Assembly: GCF_000687875.1 (NCBI RefSeq)
Contig: NZ_JHYG01000008.1
Coordinates: forward strand, 102,814-166,813
Direction of reading: 5' to 3'
Length of the DNA: 64,000 nucleotides
From: Acidocella facilis ATCC 35904
GTDB lineage: Bacteria; Pseudomonadota; Alphaproteobacteria; Acetobacterales; Acetobacteraceae
This document shows, one piece after another, positions 58,063 through 64,000 of this stretch. Below the pieces are notes generated by a model that did no database searches, was not told the origin of the DNA, and worked only from the letters and a program-made list of their open reading frames with translations. Positions within the stretch are counted from its first letter, which is position 1; the number at the start of each line of letters is the position of its first letter. The translations under genes were made by a program, and so were the position numbers.

Positions 58063-58695
58063 ATGGATATTCCTGCGCACATCCAGGGCCTGATTTTCGA
58101 TTGCGACGGCACGCTGGTGGACACCCCGCCCCTTTACGCCGCGGCCTGGATGGCGGCCTTGGCGGAATTCGGGGCCCGGCTGGAGCTGGAATGGTTCCGC
58201 CCCCGCGCCGGCCTCTCCGAGGACCTGCTGCTGGACGATGTGGAGCGGCATTTCGGCACCACCCTGCCGCGCGAAGACGTCGCAAGGCTGACCCGCGCAC
58301 ATGTGATGGACAACCTCCACAGCCTGCGGGAGATCCAGGCCGTCGCCAACATCGCCCGCGCCCAGGCCGGGCGGCTGCAGCTGGCCGTCGCCTCCTCCGG
58401 CCCCGCCGAGATCGTGCAGACCACGCTGGAGGCCACCGGGCTGCGGCCATTATTCAACGAAATCGTCACCATCGAGGATGTCGCCAACGCCAAGCCGGCG
58501 CCGGATCTGTTCCTGGAAGCCGCACGGCGCCTGGGGCTGGCGCCCGATTCCTGCTTGGTGTTCGAGGATAGCGCCCAGGGGCTGCAGGCCGCCTTGCTGG
58601 CCGGGATGCCGGCGATCGACATCAACAAGCTGATGGCGGACACCGCCCCGCCGCCGGACGGGCTGAACCGCGTCTATCTGCGCAAGGATCTATAG
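58063..58695 (+). CDS. HAD superfamily hydrolase, beta-phosphoglucomutase-like
   Basis: A 210-residue HAD-IA phosphatase. Motif I is LIFDCDGTLVDTPPLY (DxD), motif II Ser in AVASSGPAE, motif III Lys in ANAKPAPDLFLEAAR and motif IV in LVFEDSAQGLQAA. Sugar phosphate or phosphoglycolate-type substrates are common. It is divergent from leuA. The stop codon TAG lies at TAGAGC, just before a family 2 repeat. Confidence 0.9.
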   Translation: MDIPAHIQGLIFDCDGTLVDTPPLYAAAWMAALAEFGARLELEWFRPRAGLSEDLLLDDVERHFGTTLPREDVARLTRAHVMDNLHSLREIQAVANIARAQAGRLQLAVASSGPAEIVQTTLEATGLRPLFNEIVTIEDVANAKPAPDLFLEAARRLGLAPDSCLVFEDSAQGLQAALLAGMPAIDINKLMADTAPPPDGLNRVYLRKDL

Positions 58696-58698
58696 AGC

Positions 58699-58829
58699 AA
58701 AAGTTTTTTGGTGCCGCTTTTTTACAAAAAAGCGGCGAAAACGTTCGGGGTGTTGGCACTGGCGTTGCCACAGCCCCAACCGTTCATGGGACCTTTTTGA
58801 AAAAAGTTCCCACACCCTCAAAAACTTTT
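58699..58829. repeat. Family 2 intergenic repeat, copy 2 (bidirectional terminator-like)
   Basis: 131 bp resembling 3764-3892: AAAAGTTTTTTGGTGCCGC at the left end, ACCCTCAAAAACTTTT at the right end, hairpins GCCGCTTTTTT/AAAAAAGCGGC and GGGACCTTTTT/AAAAAAGTTCCC. It lies between convergent HAD and SDR genes, and its right edge overlaps the SDR stop codon TAA by two bases. Confidence 0.85.
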
Positions 58830-59718
58830 ACACCGTTTCCAGCTCCAGCCTGGCCAGATCCTCCAGCATGGTCGGTCCGGTCGGACTCCAGCCCAGCGTC
58901 TCCCGGGTCCAGGCGCTGGAAGCCGGCATGTCATGCCCGGCAAACATCGCCAGCCAGCCGAAATAGCCCTGCGCCTCGTCCGGGGTGATCGACTTCACCG
59001 GCAGCTTCAGCTGCGCGCTCAGCACCCGCGCGATGTCGCGCATCGCCACCCCTTCCTCGGCCACGGCATGATACACCGCCCCCGGCCGCGCCGCCTCCAG
59101 CGCCAGCCGGTAGAGCCGCGCCACATCCGCCCGCGCCGCCGCCGGCCAGCGATTCGTCCCCTCGCCGATGAGCGCCAGATAGCCATGCTGCAACGCCAGC
59201 TGAATATAATAGCTCACCAGCCCCTGCCGGCGCGGATCATGTACCTGCGGCAGCCGCATGATCGCCCCCGCCCCGCCCTGGTCCGCCAGCGCCCGCGCCG
59301 CCTCTTCGGAAGCCGCGCGCGGCACGCTGGCATCCGGCCGCGCGTCTTCCGTCGCCACCGCCCCCGCCTCATTGCGGGCAATGCCGGTGCCGGAGGTGAC
59401 GATCAGCGGCTTTTTGCTCCCCGCCAGCCCCGCCCCAAGGGCTGCGACGACATGCCGGTCATCCTCGCAATTCGCCATGAAGGTGGAGAAATCATGGTTG
59501 AAGGCCAGATGCGCCACGCCATCAGACTCAGCCGCCGCCCTGGTCAGCAATTTGTAATCCTTCATATCGCCGTGCAGGGCGGTGGCGCCGGTCGCTTCCA
59601 GCGCGGCGCGCTTGGCCTCGTCACGATACAGCCCGGTCACCTCATGCCCGGCCAGAATCAACTCTTTCACCAAAGCGGAGCCGATAAACCCCGTGGCACC
59701 CGTTACAAAAACACGCAT
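58828..59718 (-). CDS. NAD(P)-dependent SDR / epimerase family protein
   Basis: A 296-residue extended-SDR-like protein. ATG 59718 follows AAGGA. MRVFVTGATGFIGSALVKEL holds the GxxGxxG nucleotide motif; HLAFNHDFSTFM and VTSGTGIARNEAGAVATED follow. The canonical YxxxK is not evident, as in some atypical members, so catalysis is uncertain. It is divergent from the MmyB-type regulator at 59801, which probably controls it. Confidence 0.86.
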   Translation of the reverse strand: MRVFVTGATGFIGSALVKELILAGHEVTGLYRDEAKRAALEATGATALHGDMKDYKLLTRAAAESDGVAHLAFNHDFSTFMANCEDDRHVVAALGAGLAGSKKPLIVTSGTGIARNEAGAVATEDARPDASVPRAASEEAARALADQGGAGAIMRLPQVHDPRRQGLVSYYIQLALQHGYLALIGEGTNRWPAAARADVARLYRLALEAARPGAVYHAVAEEGVAMRDIARVLSAQLKLPVKSITPDEAQGYFGWLAMFAGHDMPASSAWTRETLGWSPTGPTMLEDLARLELETV

Positions 59719-59800
59719 GCTCAAATCCTTCCATTTTGCCTCTGGCGGAAGATTTGGCCAGCGCGCTATGGTAGAAAAGACGTGAGTTTATCCTATTATA

Positions 59801-60643
59801 ATGTCTCCTAGCCTCGCCCCCGCCAACGTCCTCGGCACCTATCTGAAAGACCGCCGCGCCCGGCTGGACCCGGCGGCTTTGGGCGTGCCCGCCGCGCGCC
59901 GGCGCACCCCCGGCCTGCGCCGCGAGGAGGTGGCCCAGCGCGCCAATATCAGCCCGGCCTGGTACACCTGGCTGGAACAAGGCCGCGGCGGCGCCCCCTC
60001 GGCGGATGTGCTGGAGCGCATCGCCCGCGCCTTGATGCTCACCGATATCGAGCGCGAGCATCTCTTCCTGCTTGGCCTCGGCCGCCCGCCGGAGGTGAAA
60101 TATCGCACCGGCCCCGTCACCCCGCGCCTGCAACGTGTGCTGGACGCACTCTCCCCCACCCCGGCCGTCATCCGCACCGCGATCTGGGATGTCGCCGCCT
60201 GGAACCGCGCCGCCTGCGTGCTGCTGGCCGATTACGATTCGCTGCCGCCGGAGAACCGCAACATCTTGCGCCATATGTTCCTGGAGCCCCGCGCCCGCGC
60301 CGCCCAGCATGATTGGGAAACCGTCGCCCGCTTCGTGCTCGGCGCCTTCCGGGTGGATACCGCCCGCAGCGGCGCCGCCGCCGAAATCGCCCCGCTGGTC
60401 GAGGAGCTTGCCCGCAAAAGCCCGGATTTCGCCCGCATGTGGCAGGAGCACGACCTCCACGGCGCCCCTGGCGAGGCGGTGAAGCATATCAAGCACCCGC
60501 TGCTGGGCCCGCTCGCCTTCGAATATTCCGCCTTCGCGGTCGATGGCCGGCCGGATCTGACCCTGGTCATCTACAACCCGCTGGAGGCGAAAGATCTCGC
60601 CCGCCTCGCCGCTTTGCTCGACAAACCCCAAGACAAACCGTGA
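59801..60643 (+). CDS. XRE-family regulator with MmyB-like ligand-binding domain
   Basis: A 280-residue regulator. The N-terminal HTH (RTPGLRREEVAQRANISPAW then TWLEQGRG; about 35-65) is followed by a PAS-like MmyB ligand domain (IWDVAAWNRAACVLLADYDS and RNILRHMFLEP). Such regulators commonly sit divergent from SDR genes, as here, responding to a small molecule and derepressing the partner. Start is the only ATG with good spacing. Confidence 0.87.
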   Translation: MSPSLAPANVLGTYLKDRRARLDPAALGVPAARRRTPGLRREEVAQRANISPAWYTWLEQGRGGAPSADVLERIARALMLTDIEREHLFLLGLGRPPEVKYRTGPVTPRLQRVLDALSPTPAVIRTAIWDVAAWNRAACVLLADYDSLPPENRNILRHMFLEPRARAAQHDWETVARFVLGAFRVDTARSGAAAEIAPLVEELARKSPDFARMWQEHDLHGAPGEAVKHIKHPLLGPLAFEYSAFAVDGRPDLTLVIYNPLEAKDLARLAALLDKPQDKP

Positions 60644-60662
60644 ACAGCCACCTATAACCGGG

Positions 60663-63383
60663 ATGATGCCGCCCCTCCCCGCCCTGCCCGCTTTGGCCGC
60701 CGGCCATGGCCGCGCCGTCCTGCTGGATGCGGACGGGGTGATTTCGACCATCAAGCCTGGCACGGTGGCGCGCCAGGTCGGCGCCTCCATCCCGCTCGCC
60801 ATCCATGTGCCGGCCACCCTCCGGCGCCTCGGCAACCCGGCGATTCAGCTGCTGGACCTGCTGGAGCTGTTCGCCTTCGTGCACCCGGCGCAAAGCCTCG
60901 CCCCCACCCCGGCCGGGCTGGCGCGGGCGCTGGAAATCCCTGTGCCGACCTCGCTCGACTCCGCCGCCCAGGCGCTGCCGGAAATGGCCGAACTGCTGCT
61001 CACCCGTCTGGCCGCGGGCAAGGACACCCCGGCCAACCGCGACGCCCCTGGCCTTGCCGCCCGCATGGGCGCCGCCGGCTGGCTCTGGGCGCCCTATGTC
61101 CTGAACGCCCTCGGCCAGCCCGACGCCAAGCCGGACGGCATGGCCATGCGCCTCTGGAAACGCCTGCCGAAATGGGAGGAAGTCGCGCCGCGCCCGCCGC
61201 CGTCGAGCTTTCCCATCACCCCGGTCGAAGCCCGCGCGCGCCTGGCCTCCCTGCTCGGCCCCGAGGCTGAACAACGCCCCGCCCAGGCGGATTTCTGCTC
61301 CGCCGCCACCGCCGCCTTTGCGCCAAGGGAGGTCGAGGGCAGCCCGCAAGTGGTGCTCGCCGAGGCCGGCACCGGCACCGGCAAGACCATGGGCTATCTC
61401 GCTCCCGCCTCGCTCTGGGCCACGCGCAACAAGGGCGCGGTCTGGGTCTCCACCTATACCCGGCATCTGCAACGCCAGATCGAGCAGGAAGCCCAACGCC
61501 TGCCCGCCGGCAGCAATGTCGTGCTGCGCAAGGGCCGGGAGAATTATCTCTGCCTGCTGAATTTCGAAGACGCGATGAACGCCGAAACCCGCGCCATCCC
61601 GCTCGGGCTCATCGCCCGCTGGGCCGCCGCGAGTGCCGATGGCGATCTCTTCGGCGGCGACCTGCCCGGCTGGTTCGCCGAGCTTTACGGCCAGGGGCTG
61701 CTGGCCTCCATCGCGGACCGGCGCGGCGAATGCATCCATGCCGCCTGCCCGCATTTCTCCAGCTGCGTCATCGAGCGCGTCATCCGCAATGCCCGCCAGG
61801 CGGATCTGGTCATCGCCAACCATGCGCTGGTGATGGCGCAATCCGTCTGGGGCGGGCTGGATGATGACAGCGTGCCGACACGCTACGTGTTCGACGAAGG
61901 CCACCATATTTTCGATGCCGCCGACAGCGCCTTTGCCATCGAGCTCTCCGGCACCGCGATGGCGGAGCTGCGCCGCTGGCTGCTGGGAGCGGAGGGCACG
62001 CGCTCACGCGCCCGCGGCCTCGCCAAACGGCTGGAGGACATGGCGGCGGTGGACGAGCCCACCCACAAAGCCATCCTGCAGGCCGTGCATCTGGCCAAAT
62101 GCCTGCCCGCGCCGATGTTCTCCGTGCGCCTCGACCCGGAACTCGCCGCCGATGACAATCCGGCCGAAGCCCTGCTGCGCGCCTTGCGCGCCCAGTCCCG
62201 CGCCCGCGCCACCGAGGCCGACCTCAACGCCCCCTTCGGCTTCGAGACCGATCTGCACCCGCTGAATGAGGACGCGCTGCCCGCCGCCCGCAAACTCTCC
62301 CAGGCGATGGCCCTGCTGCGCGCGCCCCTGGTGGCCTTGCGCGCGCGCATGCTGGAACGGCTGGAGACCGAGCCGGACCTCGAAGAGGCGATGCGCCAGC
62401 GGCTGGAGAGCACCGCCCGCAGCCTGAAACGCCGCGCCATCGACCCGCTCTCCGGCTGGGGCCGCATCCTGGACGGCATGGAGGCCGAGCCCGCCCCCGG
62501 CGAGCGCCCGGCGCGCATCGAATTCCTGCGTCTGGACCGCGAGGCCGGCACGGACAAGGACATCGCTTTGCTCTCGCATCTTCTGGACCCGACGGAGGCC
62601 TTCACCCAATCCATCGCCGCCCCGGCGCATGGGCTGCTGATCACCTCCGCCACCTTGCGCGACGGCACGGATATGGAAGAGGCCTGGGAAAATGCCGAGG
62701 CCCGCACCGGCGCCGCGCATCTCGCCGCACCTGCCATCCGCGCGGCCTTCGACAGCCCCTTCGATTATGGCGAACGCACCCGCGTCGTGCTGGTCTCGGA
62801 CGTCAACACCCAGGATCTCGGCCAGCTCGCCGGCGCCTACAAGGCCTTGTTCGAGGCGGCCGGCGGCGGCGGGCTCGGGCTGTTCACCGCGATCTCGCGC
62901 CTGCGCGCCGTGCACGCGAAAATCGCAGCCCCGCTCGAGGAGAAAAACATCCCGCTCTACGCCCAGCATGTCGACGCGATGGATAACGCGACGTTAGTGG
63001 ATATCTTCCGCGCCGAGGAACATTCCTGCCTGCTCGGCACCGATGCGATGCGCGACGGCGTGGACATCCCCGGCAATTCCCTGCGGCTGGTGGTGTTCGA
63101 GCGCACCCCCTGGCCGCGCCCGGACATTCTCCACCGCACGCGCCGCACCCATCTGAGCCACGGCGCGCCGAAGGATTACGACGACGCGATCGTGCGCCTG
63201 CGCCTGCGCCAGGCCTTCGGCCGCCTGATCCGCCGCGCCGACGACCGCGGCGTCTTCGTCCTGCTCGACCGCGCCTTCCCCTCAAGGCTGCTCACGGCCT
63301 TTCCGGAACAGGCGCGGATCATACGGTCCTCACTGTCGGAAGCGGTGACGGGGATCGGGCGGTTTTTGCGGGAGGAGGTTTGA
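60663..63383 (+). CDS. ATP-dependent DNA helicase, DinG/XPD-like
   Basis: A 906-residue superfamily 2 helicase. Walker A is EAGTGTGKTMGYLAP (about 236), the DEAH-type box is VFDEGHHIFDAADS (about 410), and LLGTDAMRDGVDIPGNSLRL with late motif VI RLRLRQAFGRLIRR end the core. An Fe-S insert is suggested by CLLNFE, CIHAACPHFSSC. A long N-terminal domain (1-190) is of unknown role. It probably unwinds damaged or R-loop DNA. An 11-G run follows its stop. Confidence 0.9.
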   Translation: MMPPLPALPALAAGHGRAVLLDADGVISTIKPGTVARQVGASIPLAIHVPATLRRLGNPAIQLLDLLELFAFVHPAQSLAPTPAGLARALEIPVPTSLDSAAQALPEMAELLLTRLAAGKDTPANRDAPGLAARMGAAGWLWAPYVLNALGQPDAKPDGMAMRLWKRLPKWEEVAPRPPPSSFPITPVEARARLASLLGPEAEQRPAQADFCSAATAAFAPREVEGSPQVVLAEAGTGTGKTMGYLAPASLWATRNKGAVWVSTYTRHLQRQIEQEAQRLPAGSNVVLRKGRENYLCLLNFEDAMNAETRAIPLGLIARWAAASADGDLFGGDLPGWFAELYGQGLLASIADRRGECIHAACPHFSSCVIERVIRNARQADLVIANHALVMAQSVWGGLDDDSVPTRYVFDEGHHIFDAADSAFAIELSGTAMAELRRWLLGAEGTRSRARGLAKRLEDMAAVDEPTHKAILQAVHLAKCLPAPMFSVRLDPELAADDNPAEALLRALRAQSRARATEADLNAPFGFETDLHPLNEDALPAARKLSQAMALLRAPLVALRARMLERLETEPDLEEAMRQRLESTARSLKRRAIDPLSGWGRILDGMEAEPAPGERPARIEFLRLDREAGTDKDIALLSHLLDPTEAFTQSIAAPAHGLLITSATLRDGTDMEEAWENAEARTGAAHLAAPAIRAAFDSPFDYGERTRVVLVSDVNTQDLGQLAGAYKALFEAAGGGGLGLFTAISRLRAVHAKIAAPLEEKNIPLYAQHVDAMDNATLVDIFRAEEHSCLLGTDAMRDGVDIPGNSLRLVVFERTPWPRPDILHRTRRTHLSHGAPKDYDDAIVRLRLRQAFGRLIRRADDRGVFVLLDRAFPSRLLTAFPEQARIIRSSLSEAVTGIGRFLREEV

Positions 63384-63394
63384 GGGGGGGGGGG
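63384..63394 (+). repeat. 11-base poly-G tract after helicase stop
   Basis: Eleven consecutive G bases directly follow the helicase TGA stop. They are outside coding sequence, so phase variation of the gene is unlikely; they may be variable or error-prone in assembly. Confidence 0.7.
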
Positions 63395-63463
63395 AGTGGG
63401 CCGAGAACTGCCCGGGCCAACGAAGTTTGCAAAACTGTTGTGTCAAATAGGGGCTGGCGAGAC

Positions 63464-63907
63464 TTATGTTTTCGTTACGTTTGTATTCGCCAGATCACGA
63501 ACAAGCGTGAAATCCGGCGCTTCTGGTCCCAGCCCAGGGTTAGGCGCTGCTAAGGGTGGTTTTTGTGCCACGTAAGGACGCCAGTTTTCGAATAGTGGGA
63601 GTTGCAAATGGTCTGATTGTCGTCTGAAGCGGCGCAGATCGGGATGTGGTGGAAACACATCTTTTAACCTGTTGGCGTGCATCAATGCCAACCTCAGAGG
63701 GTGAATGCCTTTTGGCACAGTCAGCGGAGGAATAATTTGACCGGACCGAATCCCTTTGGCGGTGTCTTCCAAACCCGCGACGAGTTTTATTTCATCCGGT
63801 GTCAGCAGATCTCCAAAGAGATGAATATCAGCTACAAGATCGTCAATCTGCGCCGCGATGACCGGGAAATGACGAGGCTTGAGCAAGCCAGGGCCTTGTA
63901 GGATCAC
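63464..63907 (-). pseudogene. Hypothetical protein, probably 5'-truncated by an IS3 element
   Basis: A 147-residue frame with no recognised family. Segments are PVIAAQIDDLVADIHLFGDL, LTPDEIKLVAGLEDTAKGIR and a Pro-rich C-terminal part. Its GTG at 63907 abuts the IS left end at 63908, with no Shine-Dalgarno in native sequence, so the true N-terminus probably lay beyond the insertion. Base composition is lower in GC than neighbours. Confidence 0.55.
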
Positions 63908-64000
63908 TGAACCGCTCCATGTTTGCCGGAGGCATCAACTCTTGAGAGGATGGTGTCATGACGAACAGAACGAGCAACAAGTTTTCGCCTGAGGTTCGCG
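63908..64000 (+). mobile_element. Left end of IS3-family insertion sequence with orfA start
   Basis: TGAACCGCTCCATGTTTGCC at 63908 resembles IS3-family terminal repeats (TG start). An ATG at 63958 after GAGAGGA begins MTNRTSNKFSPEVR, the opening of IS3-family OrfA transposases. Only the first 14 codons are in the window. Confidence 0.75.

Noticed and set aside
63384..63394. Poly-G tract as phase-variation switch
   Set aside because: It lies after the stop codon, so slippage would not alter the protein; assembly error is equally likely.

Overview
The window is a GC-rich alphaproteobacterial chromosome segment, most likely from the Acetobacteraceae (an Acidocella- or Acidiphilium-like bacterium). 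That placement is inferred from gene content: polyol ABC operon, Blh/SQR sulfur cluster, Pao-type molybdoenzyme, DcaP porin, and dnaK-dnaJ beside leuA. No rRNA or marker protein is available to fix the genus. Coding density is high, genes overlap by 1-4 bases in tight operons, and starts were chosen by Shine-Dalgarno sequence and family length.

Layout. 1-848: partial polyol dehydrogenase. 1168-3758: secreted DUF1800/DUF1501 pair. 3902-13230: complete polyol (arabitol/mannitol/sorbitol type) uptake and catabolic operon of eight genes with its own ROK regulator and a perfect 12+12 palindrome upstream. 13263-14401: sirtuin and a small protein. 14447-19770: reactive-sulfur cluster (TauE exporter, phosphatase-SQR fusion, YeeE/YedE pair, persulfide-dioxygenase-like Blh), divergent from a peroxiredoxin and an ArsR regulator across one shared palindrome. 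19876-24624: Tat-exported aldehyde oxidoreductase paoDABC. 25063-32612: aromatic-compound operon (outer-membrane channel, MFS, FAH-family hydrolase, MhpA-like hydroxylase, extradiol dioxygenase-like VOC protein, amidohydrolase) with a divergent GntR regulator. 32765-40653: two-component system with an MFS transporter, then a NitT/TauT-type ABC importer and a DcaP-like porin. 40829-45012: cytochrome c, then hcp-hcr-nsrR with FNR and NsrR sites. 45185-48515: TetR-controlled detoxification operon (two GSTs, haloacid dehalogenase, DsbA-like protein). 48545-49407: decayed mosaic (integrase fragment, IS66 remnant, small inserted repeat) beside tRNA-Glu. 49447-63383: housekeeping genes (recJ, TonB, dnaK/dnaJ, leuA with a leucine-rich leader peptide, HAD hydrolase, SDR, DinG-like helicase). 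63908-64000: left end of an IS3-family element abutting a probably truncated gene.

Two families of short intergenic repeats stand out. Family 1 (104-106 bp; five full copies and one half copy) is flanked by TA, has two hairpins with compensatory changes, and in one place interrupts an IS66 tnpB whose reading frame is restored when the element plus one TA is removed. That is what a TA-targeting MITE would look like. Two of its copies supply the TAG stop codon of the neighbouring gene. Family 2 (about 130 bp; two copies) sits between convergent genes and carries hairpins that could terminate transcription in both directions.

The clearest regulatory readings are the hcp promoter (FNR box at a class II position with an NsrR box over the -10), the leuA leader peptide with mutually exclusive stems, the ROK-operon palindrome, and an apparently leaderless TetR promoter.
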